Of a DNA stretch of 48,338 nucleotides, positions 26,825 through 36,126 are shown piece after piece; position 1 is the stretch's first letter, and every line of letters begins with the position of its first letter. The notes beneath the pieces were generated by a model that was not told the origin of the DNA, did no database searches, and saw only the letters and a program-made list of their open reading frames with translations. Where the stretch lies: the NCBI GenBank assembly GCA_030041075.1, contig JASHOP010000031.1:1-48338 (forward strand). The letters run 5' to 3'. Source of the stretch: Thermoplasmata archaeon (GTDB taxonomy: Archaea > Thermoplasmatota > Thermoplasmata > Lutacidiplasmatales > UBA184). The translations under genes and the position numbers were made by a program.

Positions 26825-28738
26825 CTAGGGCCTCGGCGGGACCGCTTCGTCCCGGGGGGGCCCGACGTTCCCGGTCGCGCGGCGGTGTCGCCGGCGACGG
26901 AGCGCCGGGCCGAGGGGCCAGCCGAGCAGCCGTTCGCGCCGTCGCTCCTGCTCGTTCCACTGGACCCGGGCTTCGAACGGCGCCTCGCGCGTGATGAACC
27001 CGATCACGTGCGCGGGCTCGCCGGGGTCGACCACCGGGACGGCGGCCCCGCCGAGCTGGACCAGACGGTCGGCCGCGATGCGGAGCGGCTCGTCCGGGTA
27101 CGTAGCGCTCGCCAGCGGTACCGCCCGGGCCCGGACCCGGGTCGTCGGGTCGCCGCCGAGCGCCAGGAACCGCTCGAGGTCCCCCCGGAACGCGAATCCC
27201 TCCGACCTCCCGTTCTCGCCCAGGAGCGCCAGCCCGGCACCCGTCCGCTCGGACCCGTCGGTGGCCCGGAGGGCCTCTTCGACGGTCAGGTCGCCGTCCG
27301 CGGGCCGCACGGCCGTGTGCATCACGGCCCGCACGGGAATGCGCTCCAGCGGGTCGACCGAGTACTCCCGGGCGACATGGACGCCGCGGCGAGCGACCTT
27401 CTCGGTGAGGATCGAGCGGTCCATCGACAGGACGGTGAAGCCGTACGCGATCACCCCGGCGACCAGCAGGGGGGCGAGGGCGTTCACGTCGTGCGTCAGC
27501 TCGACGGCGAACACGATCCCGGTGAGCGGGGACCGCATCGTCCCCCCCAGCGTCGCCGACATGCTGACGAGGACCCACAGCGGCGTCGACCCGAACGGGA
27601 GTACGCGGGCTTCGATCACCCCGAGCGACCCCCCCACGATGAGCAGCGGGGCGAGGACCCCGCCGGAGGTGCCGGAGCCGAGGGCGACCGCCCAGATGAT
27701 CGCCTTCACGACCAGCAAGGTCACGACGAAGACGAGGGTGATCTCCACCGCCGGGTACACCGCGGTCAGCTGGGCGTTCGAGCAGCCGAGGAGGGCGCAT
27801 ATCCCGCCGTACCCGACCCCGAGCGACTCGACGACGACCAGCCCGCCGACGCCGACGACCGCGCCCCCGATCGCCGGCCACCACATCCAGTGGATCGGAA
27901 GCCGGCGGAACGCGTCCTCGAAGAAATACACCGCCCGGGTCAGGAGCGTGGCGAGCGCACCGGCCAGGACGCCCACGACCGCGGCTCCGGCGAGGATCGC
28001 GCCGGTCGGGGCGGCGGTCGCCGCGATCGGGAACAACGCGCCGAACCCGTGCGCCGGGACCAGGTACCAGCTGAGGAGCGTCGCCGTCGCGCTGGCGACG
28101 CCGACCGGTACGAGGCTGCGCGGCTTCCACTCGAACAGGAGGAGCTCCGCGGCGAGGAGCACCGCGGCGACGGGCGTGTTGAAGATCGCGGCCATCCCGG
28201 CGGCGGCGCCCGCCACCAGGAGGGTCTTGCGCTCCGAGGCGGTGAGCGCGAGGAACTGCCCGAACACGGAGCCCAGCGCGCCCCCGGTCAGGATGATCGG
28301 GCCCTCGGCGCCGAACGGACCGCCCGTGCCGATCGAGACCGCCGACGAGATCGGCTTCAGCACCGCGAGCCGGGGGGCGACCCGGCTGCGGTCGATCAGG
28401 ATCGACTCGAGCGCCTCGGGGATTCCGTGCCCCCGGATCCGCTCCGACCCGAACCGCGCCATCCCTCCGATGACCAGCCCTCCGGCGACCGGTACGCCGA
28501 TGGACAGGACGCCCCAGGTGTTCGCGGGGGGCACCGACGCGACCGAGAGCCGGCCGAAGTAGAAGAGGTTCGTGAAGAAGCCGATCAGGTCGTAGAGCGC
28601 CGCGGCGACCAGCGCGCCGAGGACGCCGACCACGACCGCGAACCCGGCGATCGTGAGCATCCGCCGATCGGAGGAGCTGAAGTCCCCCAGCTGCTCCGCG
28701 CCGAGATGCGGCGCCGGGGCGAGGCGGCCGTCGCTCAC
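26825..28738 (-). CDS. ClC-family chloride channel/antiporter with C-terminal CBS-type region
   Basis: GHGIPEALESI, GPFGAEGPIILTGGALGS, GSGTSGGVLAPLLIVGG, MRSPLTGIVFAVELTHD, then a CBS-like tail (IPVRAVMHTAVRPADGDLTVEEAL...VIGFITREA). Confidence 0.93.
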   Translation of the reverse strand: MSDGRLAPAPHLGAEQLGDFSSSDRRMLTIAGFAVVVGVLGALVAAALYDLIGFFTNLFYFGRLSVASVPPANTWGVLSIGVPVAGGLVIGGMARFGSERIRGHGIPEALESILIDRSRVAPRLAVLKPISSAVSIGTGGPFGAEGPIILTGGALGSVFGQFLALTASERKTLLVAGAAAGMAAIFNTPVAAVLLAAELLLFEWKPRSLVPVGVASATATLLSWYLVPAHGFGALFPIAATAAPTGAILAGAAVVGVLAGALATLLTRAVYFFEDAFRRLPIHWMWWPAIGGAVVGVGGLVVVESLGVGYGGICALLGCSNAQLTAVYPAVEITLVFVVTLLVVKAIIWAVALGSGTSGGVLAPLLIVGGSLGVIEARVLPFGSTPLWVLVSMSATLGGTMRSPLTGIVFAVELTHDVNALAPLLVAGVIAYGFTVLSMDRSILTEKVARRGVHVAREYSVDPLERIPVRAVMHTAVRPADGDLTVEEALRATDGSERTGAGLALLGENGRSEGFAFRGDLERFLALGGDPTTRVRARAVPLASATYPDEPLRIAADRLVQLGGAAVPVVDPGEPAHVIGFITREAPFEARVQWNEQERRRERLLGWPLGPALRRRRHRRATGNVGPPRDEAVPPRP

Positions 28739-28843
28739 CGGAGCCCTCCCCCGTCCGAGGAGCCGAGGGCGCCGCGGGGGCCCTGGGATGGGCCCGGAGA
28801 CGTTGCCGGCAGGTCGCGGCGGAGAAGCAACGCCCCCGGCCCC

Positions 28844-29353
28844 TCAGGTGCCGACCAGCAGGACCGATCGGCGCGACGTGCCGGCGACGTAACGGCTGAC
28901 GCTGCCCTGGGCCCACCGCCCGAAGGAGGCCCGGGCTCTCCGGGCTAGGACGATCAGGTCGCACTCGGCGTACTCGGCGTACTCGCAGATCCGCTCCCCC
29001 GGATCGCCGTGAAGGATGCGGATCGGTATCTCTCGGGCGCCGACCCCCAGGCGGTCGATCAACCGTGTCCGGAGCTCCTGGTTGATCGCCGTCTCCTCCG
29101 GGTTCGCCGGGAAGCCGTCCGTATCGTTCGCCGCGGCCGAGGTCGACCGCAGGACCACGTGGCAGACCAGCCCCTCGGTTCCCTCGCGGAGCAGGTCGCC
29201 GACCACGCCCCACAGCCGCGGGTTGGGCTCGCCCGGCCGGACCGCCAGCAGGAACCTCCGGAACCGGGGACCGTCGGGCGACGCGGGGGGCCCCGCGGAG
29301 CGCGGCCCCGCGTCCGACTCGCGGGACGAGGACCGGGCGGAGGGGGTTCCCAT
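28844..29353 (-). CDS. Universal stress protein (UspA) family-like
   Basis: RFLLAVRPGEPNPRLWGVVGDLLREG...GVGAREIPIRILHGDPGERICEYAEYAECDLIVLARRARASFGRWAQGSVSRYVAGTSRRSVLLVGT. Confidence 0.78.
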   Translation of the reverse strand: MGTPSARSSSRESDAGPRSAGPPASPDGPRFRRFLLAVRPGEPNPRLWGVVGDLLREGTEGLVCHVVLRSTSAAANDTDGFPANPEETAINQELRTRLIDRLGVGAREIPIRILHGDPGERICEYAEYAECDLIVLARRARASFGRWAQGSVSRYVAGTSRRSVLLVGT

Positions 29354-29361
29354 GCGATCCC

Positions 29362-29781
29362 TCACGACGCGCGGGTTCCCCGCCCCGCGCGGGCGGCCGG
29401 CCCACGGCCGGATCTCCCCTTCGCGATACCGCCGCCGAGGACCTCCTCGATCAGCTCGCGGAGGACGGCGGCGTTCGATCGGCTCGAGTCCTTCGCGGCG
29501 TACAGCAGCGTCACGGTCGTCCGTTCCGCCTGGATGGCGATCGTGGCCAACGCTTCCCGCCGCTGGAGCAGTTCGAGGCGATATCGCTCCCGAAATCGGG
29601 TGAATCTCGCCGGGTCGTGCCCGTACCACCTCCGAAGCCCGTCGCTGGGCGCGAGGTCGCGGCGCCAGGCCCCCACCCGCGCCCGCTCCTTGGTCAGCCC
29701 CCGGGGCCATAGCCGGTCGACCAGGATGCGGACCCCGTCCGACGAGGACGGGGGATCGTAGACCCGCCAGAGCCGGATCAT
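29362..29781 (-). CDS. DUF488 family protein
   Basis: MIRLWRVYDPPSSSDGVRILVDRLWPRGLTKERARVGAWRRDLAPSDGLRRWYGHDPARFTRFRERYRLELLQRREAL...TVTLLYAAKDSSRSNAAVL. Confidence 0.92.
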   Translation of the reverse strand: MIRLWRVYDPPSSSDGVRILVDRLWPRGLTKERARVGAWRRDLAPSDGLRRWYGHDPARFTRFRERYRLELLQRREALATIAIQAERTTVTLLYAAKDSSRSNAAVLRELIEEVLGGGIAKGRSGRGPAARAGRGTRAS

Positions 29782-29890
29782 CGGAATCCCCCTCGGGTGC
29801 CCTCCGGTCCGCGGCTCGGCCCGGCCGCCCGGCCACCCGGCCCCGGTGAGGGAACGTTGTATCTTGGACCCGCTAGCTAGACCGTTCGGC

Positions 29891-30673
29891 ATGGGAAGGC
29901 GGCCCGAGACCCGGCGAACGACCCCGCGACGCTCGCAGCGTCCCGGCGCGACCGTCTCCTGCCGCATTCGGGTGGCCCTTCCCCGGGACGTGTGGATGGC
30001 CCCGCTGACCGAGGCCTACCCGTCGGTCCGTTTCGAAGTGCTCGATCGCCTCGAGGTCTCGCCACGACGGGTGCTGTTCGACGTTCGTTTCCCGATGCTC
30101 CCGTCGGTCAGCTGGAGCGAAAGGCTCCGGAGGCTCCCGGACGTCCGATCGGTCGAGCTCATCGACGCGAGCCCGTCCGCGGAGATCTATCGGATCCTCT
30201 TCGCGGGTCGCACGTTCGTCCCGCTGGTGAAGCGGCTGAGGATCCTGCGCCGCTTCCCGTTCCCGGTGGAGAACGGGCGGGCGACGTGGCTCGTCGTGGG
30301 CGCCGACGCGCGCGTGCGTCGTCTCATGACCGCGCTCCGGCGGGCCGGCGTCGCGTTCCGCATCGACTCGATCCGGCGAGGACTCGGCGACGAAGCCCCC
30401 GGGCTGCTCACGCCCCGTCAAGGCGAGGTGCTGCGGGGCGCGGTGGCGGAAGGCTACTTCGACGTACCGCGTCGGATCTCGCTCACCGAACTCGCCGCCC
30501 GGATGGGTGTAGCCTCGTCCACGCTCTCGGTGACCCTAGCCGTGATCGAGAAGAAGATCGTCGAGCCTCTCGCGGCCCAGGACGACCGCGATGTCACACA
30601 CCCCAGGTCGGCGCGCCCGGAGCCCCCAGCGCCCGGACCGCCCCGGGAAGCGCGGGTTCGCGGTCGAGCTTGA
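29891..30673 (+). CDS. HTH-10 (bacterio-opsin activator-like) transcriptional regulator
   Basis: C-terminal LTPRQGEVLRGAVAEGYFDVPRRISLTELAARMGVASSTLSVTLAVIEKKIVEPL is the typical archaeal Bat-like HTH_10 signature. Confidence 0.9.
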   Translation: MGRRPETRRTTPRRSQRPGATVSCRIRVALPRDVWMAPLTEAYPSVRFEVLDRLEVSPRRVLFDVRFPMLPSVSWSERLRRLPDVRSVELIDASPSAEIYRILFAGRTFVPLVKRLRILRRFPFPVENGRATWLVVGADARVRRLMTALRRAGVAFRIDSIRRGLGDEAPGLLTPRQGEVLRGAVAEGYFDVPRRISLTELAARMGVASSTLSVTLAVIEKKIVEPLAAQDDRDVTHPRSARPEPPAPGPPREARVRGRA

Positions 30674-31056
30674 CCCCCGGACTCATGCCGCGCGGCTCCC
30701 GTTGGTCGAACGAGGTTGCTCCACGAAACCCGCGAGTTCCCCCCGACGAGGCCCGGACCCCTGTGTCCGTGCCTTCGGTAGTCCTGCCGATCCCAGACCT
30801 TGGCCCGTTCGGGCACGGTGCTCCGGGCCGGTCGCCGGATCCGGCTCGGGCCCGGGGGCGTCCGACGCCGACGACCGACGAGCATGACGGACACGGTCGG
30901 CGGGGGGTTCCCGCACGGATCGGCCGACGCGGGCCCGGGGGGAGACGGTCTCCTGAGGCCGACCGGTCGTCCCGAGGCCCGACTCGAATGGGGTGACCGG
31001 GGGCCCGTCCGAGGCTCCCGTCGCGATCCGGGCGGGGCCCCACGGCCGACCCCGGG

Positions 31057-31359
31057 TCAGAGTCGGTCCGCCGGGGTCGCCGGAATGCGGCTCGCCGTCA
31101 TGTCGAAGATCGACCACCGGCGGCACCGCGGGCAGGCCATGTACCGCGAGGTTCCCAATCGCACCGCCGAGATCGAGGCGCCGGGCACGAAGTCGTAGTC
31201 GAACGTTTGGCGGCACTTGGGGCAGACCAGGCGCACTCGGGAGACCAGACCCGGAGCTCCGAGCGCGCGGTTGCGCCGGTACACGTACCCGTAGAAGAGA
31301 ACCAACAGGACGACCAGCGCGATCCCGACCGCGAGGGCAAGGTAGGCGACCTCCCTCAC
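31057..31359 (-). CDS. Small membrane protein with zinc ribbon
   Basis: MREVAYLALAVGIALVVLLVLFYGYVYRRNRALGAP...LVCPKCRQTFDYDFVPGAS...YMACPRCRRWSIFDM. Confidence 0.7.
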   Translation of the reverse strand: MREVAYLALAVGIALVVLLVLFYGYVYRRNRALGAPGLVSRVRLVCPKCRQTFDYDFVPGASISAVRLGTSRYMACPRCRRWSIFDMTASRIPATPADRL

Positions 31360-31437
31360 TCTCGCTTTCCCCCGGAGGCCCGAACGTCCTTGGCCTCGGA
31401 GCCGAGCTTATGCCCCGGTTGGCATATCCTCTAGGGT

Positions 31438-31614
31438 ATGCCCAAGGTCGAAGTTCTATCGAGCGAGAACGGGCCGAACCTCGTGATGGTGGACGGCAAG
31501 GTGCTGACGGCGCTCTGCCGATGCGGCCACTCCCAGCATAAGCCGCTGTGCGACGGGTCCCACCGATCGGCGGAGTTCCGCGCTGCGAAGGCGGTCACCA
31601 AGGTCGTCGAGTAA
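31438..31614 (+). CDS. CDGSH iron-sulfur domain protein (58 aa)
   Basis: MPKVEVLSSENGPNLVMVDGKVLTALCRCGHSQHKPLCDGSHRSAEFRAAKAVTKVVE*: CxC...CDGSH motif. Missed by the ORF track because of length. Confidence 0.92.
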   Translation: MPKVEVLSSENGPNLVMVDGKVLTALCRCGHSQHKPLCDGSHRSAEFRAAKAVTKVVE

Positions 31615-31745
31615 GCCGCGCGGGACGGCTCGCTCGCGCGGCGTGTCGGGCGCGGGCGGAGGACCCCACCGGCACGACCTCCGCCGAGCTCGGACGCTCT
31701 CGATCAGCCGCGTCCGAAAGGAGGATAGCGAGGGTTCCCCTCTCC

Positions 31746-31976
31746 GTGACCGTGCCGTACGTGGAGTACGACGAGACGCAGGCCGTGTGCCCCCACTGCG
31801 GGGCCGCGTTCCGCTCGCCCGAGATCCTCGACGAGCACCTCCGGGATTCGCACGGCGGTCCCGGGGGCGCCGGCTCCGGGGAGCGACCCAAGCGGGTCGC
31901 CTGCTCGGTCTGCGGCGCGCGCCTGGCCTCGGTCTCCGCCCTGCAACGCCACAACCGCGAAGCCCACGTTTCGTGA
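31746..31976 (+). CDS. Small double C2H2-type zinc finger protein
   Basis: VTVPYVEYDETQAVCPHCGAAFRSPEILDEHLRDSHGG...RVACSVCGARLASVSALQRHNREAHVS: two CxxC-x12-HxxxxH units. Confidence 0.75.
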   Translation: MTVPYVEYDETQAVCPHCGAAFRSPEILDEHLRDSHGGPGGAGSGERPKRVACSVCGARLASVSALQRHNREAHVS

Positions 31977-31989
31977 GCGCCCCCGCGCT

Positions 31990-32700
31990 CTACCGGGGGG
32001 ATTCCCCGGGAGGATCGGCGATCGCGTCCCCCTGCTCGTAGTTCAATAGATGGCCCATCTTCATCCGCTTGGTTTCGAGGTACTCCCGGTTCTGGGACGT
32101 CGGCGCGATCACGAGCGGGATGCGACGGACGATCTTCACCCCGTGGCGGCGAAGGTCGTCGAGCTTCTCCGGGTTGTTGGTGAGGATGCTGATCGACCCG
32201 ACGTGGAGCGATCCGAGCATGTGGGCCGCCACCTCGTAATCCCTCTCGTCCGGACGGAATCCGAGCGCCTCGTTCGCCTCGACCGTGTCGTACCCGGCGT
32301 CCTGAAGCTGGTAGGCCCGGATCTTGTTCGCGAACCCGATCCCTCGACCCTCCTGCCGCAGGTAGAGGACGATCCCCGCCTCCTCACGCCCGATCTTCTC
32401 GAGCGAGGCGATCAGCTGGTCGCGACAGTCGCAGCGGAGCGAGCCGATCGCGTCCCCGGTGAGACACTCGGAGTGGATCCGGACGGGCACGTTCTCCCGC
32501 TCGTAGACGTTCCCGTGGACGAACGCGGCGTGGTCCTGCCTCGCGCCGTCGTTCCAGAACGCGACGACCTGGTATTCGCCGAACCGGGTCGGCAGGTCGG
32601 CGATCGCGACGATCTTCACGCACGTCTCGGGAGCACCCGGGCAGACGTGCGTCCGGCTCTCCGCGAGGAGCTGGTCGACGGTCTCGCGCGACAGTCCCAT
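31990..32700 (-). CDS. ribA: GTP cyclohydrolase II
   Basis: VPVRIHSECLTGDAIGSLRCDCRDQLIASLEKIGREEAGIVLYLRQEGRGIGFANKIRAYQLQDAGYDTVEANEALGFRPDERDYEVAAHMLGSL...ILTNNPEKLDDLRRHGVKIVRRIPLVI. Confidence 0.94.
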   Translation of the reverse strand: MGLSRETVDQLLAESRTHVCPGAPETCVKIVAIADLPTRFGEYQVVAFWNDGARQDHAAFVHGNVYERENVPVRIHSECLTGDAIGSLRCDCRDQLIASLEKIGREEAGIVLYLRQEGRGIGFANKIRAYQLQDAGYDTVEANEALGFRPDERDYEVAAHMLGSLHVGSISILTNNPEKLDDLRRHGVKIVRRIPLVIAPTSQNREYLETKRMKMGHLLNYEQGDAIADPPGESPR

Positions 32701-32842
32701 CAGGGTTGTCAGGGTCGGAGCGGGATAAAGCGCTCGGCCTCCGCCACGCCGGCCGGGGGCTCGCGGCTCTCGACCCGCGGCCGGACGGACCCGGCCCGCC
32801 CGAGTCCGGGGCTCCGGGACCGAGAGGCCGGACGGTCTCGGA

Positions 32843-33274
32843 TTAGGGCGGCGTCCCGGGTCCCCCGGAAGCGGCCGCGGGCGGGGGCGCCGGCGGCGGA
32901 GGCGCCGACGCCAGAGGGGGCGGGGGTGGAGGCGGTGGGGGCGGGGCCGGGTATCCCGCCGGCTCGACCTGGACGGACCGCGGCTTGACCCGTACGGCAA
33001 TCGTCTGCGCCTTGGGCGTGATCAGGTTCCATCCGCCCCGAAGGACCGAGGCTCCCACGAGGTATTCGATCCCGACGAACGTGAACGCCTCGACGAACCG
33101 TCCGTTGAAGGTGATGTTGAACGAGTTGTTGCCGCCGCTGGCTTTCACGATGTTGTAGGTGCCGGACGGAGGGGACTGAGTGTACTCGTAGGCCTGGTAG
33201 AAACCGAACAGAAGGAGGCCGAGTCCGATCGCCACCAGCGCGGTCCCTATCGACTTCTCATACACCCGCTCCAT
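32843..33274 (-). CDS. Hypothetical membrane protein with poly-proline C-terminus
   Basis: MERVYEKSIGTALVAIGLGLLLFGFYQAYEYTQSPPSGTYNIVKASGGNNSFNITFNGRFVEAFTFVGIEYLVGASVLRGGW... PAGYPAPPPPPPPPPPLASAPPPPAPPP. A TATATAT box lies ~25-30 nt upstream of the ATG. Confidence 0.7.
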   Translation of the reverse strand: MERVYEKSIGTALVAIGLGLLLFGFYQAYEYTQSPPSGTYNIVKASGGNNSFNITFNGRFVEAFTFVGIEYLVGASVLRGGWNLITPKAQTIAVRVKPRSVQVEPAGYPAPPPPPPPPPPLASAPPPPAPPPAAASGGPGTPP

Positions 33275-33296
33275 CGGCGATGCCTCGCGACTCCGC

Positions 33297-33306
33297 ACAT
33301 ATATAT
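33297..33306 (-). promoter_or_regulatory. TATA-box-like element of gene 32843..33274
   Basis: Minus strand GGATATATATGTGCGGAG, about 25-30 nt before ATG 33274; an AT-rich island in GC-rich sequence. Confidence 0.5.
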
Positions 33307-33449
33307 CCGGCGCTCCGCGCGATGCCCGACGGGACCGCTCCCGCGCCCTCGGCGGGTTCGGCCCTGTACGGCGTCGTCGACCGCGGCGCGATGACGCCGC
33401 CCGCGATCCCGGCCCCAACCTCAAGAGCTCCTCGGGGATTCACGGGCTG

Positions 33450-33827
33450 ATGAGCGAGACGGAGACGTCCTGGCGCAAACTCTCCCGGGCCGAGGAGGCG
33501 GTGATCGTGCATCGGGGAACGGAGCGCCCGTTCAGCGGGGAGTACGAGGACTTCTCCGGCCGAGGGACGTACTCGTGCAAGCGGTGCTCCGCGCCCCTGT
33601 ACCGGTCCGACGACAAGTTCGATGCGCGCTGCGGCTGGCCGAGCTTTGACCAGGAGATCGCGGGCGCGGTCAAGCGGGTACCCGACCCGGACGGTCAGCG
33701 GGTGGAGATCCGCTGCGCCCGGTGCGACGCCCACCTCGGCCACGTCTTCCGCGGCGAGGGGTTCACTCCGAGGAACACCCGGCACTGCGTCAACTCGATC
33801 GCGCTCCAGTTCACGCCGGCCCCGTGA
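33450..33827 (+). CDS. msrB: Peptide-methionine (R)-S-oxide reductase
   Basis: RGTERPFSGEYEDFSGRGTYSCKRCSAPLYRSDDKFDARCGWPSFDQEI...RCARCDAHLGHVFRGEGFTPRNTRHCVNSIALQF. Confidence 0.94.
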   Translation: MSETETSWRKLSRAEEAVIVHRGTERPFSGEYEDFSGRGTYSCKRCSAPLYRSDDKFDARCGWPSFDQEIAGAVKRVPDPDGQRVEIRCARCDAHLGHVFRGEGFTPRNTRHCVNSIALQFTPAP

Positions 33828-33961
33828 TCGAGCGGCGAGGCGGCGTCGTTCCGCGTCGGCCGCCTCATCGCGTCCGGAGCCCGGGTCGCCCGGCGGCGGA
33901 CGACCTGGCCCGCCCCCGGGTCCACCGTTCGACCGACCGGGAGCGCCGCCGGCCTGCCGGG

Positions 33962-34129
33962 TTACTTGACGATGCTCGAGAAGGTGTACTTCGCCGCCTC
34001 GGTATGGGTCATCAGGTGCTCCCCGATGTCGTCCCCCCGCAGCGACTGAAAACCGCAGACGAGGCATCGGTACAGGACGAGTTCCACGGGCCGCGGACCT
34101 ACGACATCGGCGGGGGGAGGAGGCGCCAT
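33962..34129 (-). CDS. Small zinc-finger protein (55 aa)
   Basis: MAPPPPADVVGPRPVELVLYRCLVCGFQSLRGDDIGEHLMTHTEAAKYTFSSIVK*: CxxC-x12-HxxxH. Confidence 0.65.
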   Translation of the reverse strand: MAPPPPADVVGPRPVELVLYRCLVCGFQSLRGDDIGEHLMTHTEAAKYTFSSIVK

Positions 34130-34388
34130 CGACCTCCGCAGCGTCGAGGGGCTCGAAATAGGTTTGCCTCGTCGGGCGGCCCTTCGCGCCGCCCGGCCGC
34201 GCGGGGAGCCGGGCGGTCGGGCGACCGTTCTATACGCTCGCGACCCTTGGGCGGCCACCCTTCTGCGATGTCCGCGTTCCGGTACGAACGGGATGCCGGC
34301 GCCCGGCCGCCCATCGGGATCGGAGGTAGCCGCATCGGTCGGGCGATGCCTGGGCCCGGGATCCGTTCGGCAGCTCCCGGGTGATCTC

Positions 34389-34769
34389 GTGGCGCGTCCT
34401 CTGGCGGCGGCGGCCCTGACGATCCTGGGCGGAGCGTTCATCGCGCTGGGAGGGCTGGTCCTCGCGACCCTCGGGACGATCCTCGCCCTCACGATCGGCT
34501 TCCACAGCGGCTGGTTCTACGTGGGCCTCGTCGCCGGATTGCTGACGATCGCGATGGGCGGACTCATGCTCCTCCTTCCGATGGCCAAGACGGGGCTGGG
34601 GATCGTGACGATCGTACTGGCGGGGGTCAGCGTACCGTTCGCCTTCGGCGGCTTCGTGGTCGGCTTCCTCCTCGCGCTGTTCGGGGGCGCGCTCGCCATC
34701 GTCTGGAAACCGCCGGTGGCTCGTTCTGCGGAGCCCGTTCCGCCCGGGCCGGCTCCGCCGTGGACCTAG
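34389..34769 (+). CDS. Hypothetical 4-TM membrane protein
   Basis: VARPLAAAALTILGGAFIALGGLVLATLGTILALTIGFHSGWFYVGLVAGLLTIAMGGLMLLLPMAKTGLGIVTIVLAGVSVPFAFGG...; start uncertain. Confidence 0.6.
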   Translation: MARPLAAAALTILGGAFIALGGLVLATLGTILALTIGFHSGWFYVGLVAGLLTIAMGGLMLLLPMAKTGLGIVTIVLAGVSVPFAFGGFVVGFLLALFGGALAIVWKPPVARSAEPVPPGPAPPWT

Positions 34770-34888
34770 CGATCGGGGGCGATTCCGGGGCGGAGGAGGC
34801 GTATCGCGGTCGTGCGGAGACCGAGCGATCGCCGGCCGGTCGCCCTCCGAAGACCCGCGGCGCTCGGGGGGCCCGTCCGGGGGGTGGA

Positions 34889-35470
34889 ATGAGCGTCATC
34901 ACGGACCTCGGGTTCGGCATGGTCCTCGGCTTCTCGCTCACGATCCCCCCCGGTCCGATGAACGCGCTGATCGCCTCGATCTCCGCGCGCTCCTACCGGG
35001 GAGGCGTCGTGACGGGACTCGGCGCGCTCAGTGCCGATCTGGTGCTCGGCGGGATCGTGTTCGGATTGTACTCCGAGGTCCACCTGGCTCCGGTCGTGCG
35101 CTGGGTCTACGCCGTCGGAGCGGTGGTCATGGTCTACCTCGGGATGCGCATCCTGAGGTCGCCCGCCGAGGCCCCGGGGGAGGACGAGATCGGGGTCCGC
35201 ACGTTCGCGCGGGCCCTCGCCCTCGGGATCACGAACCCGTTCCAGATCGTCTGGTGGATCTCCGCCGGGCTCGCGTTCGCCTACCTCGGAGGGCCGGTCC
35301 TGTTCGTGGGGCTGTTTGGGGCTGTCGCCCTCTGGGTCGTCGCGTTCCCGTTCGCCGTCCATGCCGGGACGAGGGGGCATCCGTCGGCCCGTCGACCGAT
35401 CGCCGTGGCCTCGGCGCTGATCCTGTTCGGCTTTGCGCTCTACTTCGCCGCGCTCGCCGTCTACGCCTGA
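34889..35470 (+). CDS. LysE/RhtB-type exporter family protein
   Basis: MSVITDLGFGMVLGFSLTIPPGPMNALIASISARSYRGGVVTGLGALSADLVLGGIVFGL...GITNPFQIVWW. Confidence 0.85.
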   Translation: MSVITDLGFGMVLGFSLTIPPGPMNALIASISARSYRGGVVTGLGALSADLVLGGIVFGLYSEVHLAPVVRWVYAVGAVVMVYLGMRILRSPAEAPGEDEIGVRTFARALALGITNPFQIVWWISAGLAFAYLGGPVLFVGLFGAVALWVVAFPFAVHAGTRGHPSARRPIAVASALILFGFALYFAALAVYA

Positions 35471-36066
35471 CCGCCCGGAACGGTCGGGGCCGGGGCGGGC
35501 GTGAGGAGGGCCGCGTGCGCTCGTCGGAACTTCGCGACCTTCGGCGCGATGATCGCCCGGCAGTACGCCTTCTCGGGGTTGCGCCGGAAGTAGTCGTGAT
35601 GGTATTCTTCCGCCGGATAGAAGACGGAGAACGGGACGATCTCGGTCACGACCTTCCCCCGCCAGACCCCCTCCGCCTCGATCTCGCGCACCACGCCCTC
35701 GGCGATCGCGCGTTGCTCGGGCGAGCGGTAGAACACCGCCGAGCGGTACTGGGTCCCGACATCGTTCCCCTGGCGGTTCCGGGTCGTCGGGTCGTGGGTG
35801 GTGAAGAAGACCACGAGGAGGTCGTGGTAGGAGACCGTCCGCGGGTCGAACGTCACCTCCACCGCTTCGGCGTGCCCCGTCCGGCCCGTGCAGACGTCCT
35901 CGTACGTCGGGCGGACCGCCGTCCCGCCCGAGTACCCCGGCTCCACCCGCCGGACTCCCGCGATCTCGGAGAACACGGCCTCCGTGCACCAGAAGCAACC
36001 CCCGGCGAAGGTCGCCTGCTCGAGGGTCCCGTCCGGCGGGCTCGGGACCGGCGTGTTTCCCGCCAT
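35461..36066 (-). CDS. msrA: Peptide-methionine (S)-S-oxide reductase
   Basis: ATFAGGCFWCTEAVFSEIAGVRRVEPGYSGGTAVRPTYEDVCTGRTGHAEAVEVTFDP...FFTTHDPTTRNRQGNDVGTQYRSAVFY. Confidence 0.95.
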   Translation of the reverse strand: MAGNTPVPSPPDGTLEQATFAGGCFWCTEAVFSEIAGVRRVEPGYSGGTAVRPTYEDVCTGRTGHAEAVEVTFDPRTVSYHDLLVVFFTTHDPTTRNRQGNDVGTQYRSAVFYRSPEQRAIAEGVVREIEAEGVWRGKVVTEIVPFSVFYPAEEYHHDYFRRNPEKAYCRAIIAPKVAKFRRAHAALLTPAPAPTVPGGQA

Positions 36067-36126
36067 CGTCTCCCGGACCTAGCCCCCGGGGGGATTTGAA
36101 CGCTCGTTCCCGACCCCGGGGGGTCC

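Noticed and set aside
25920-29405. 1161-aa minus-strand ORF
   Set aside because: Arg/Pro/Gly-rich shadow frame opposite and out of frame with the SBP, ClC and USP genes; typical of high-GC DNA.
30690-31050. Possible tRNA or ncRNA in the GC-rich gap (cccgactcgaatgggg resembles a T-arm)
   Set aside because: The flanking bases do not form a T-stem and no acceptor stem could be found.
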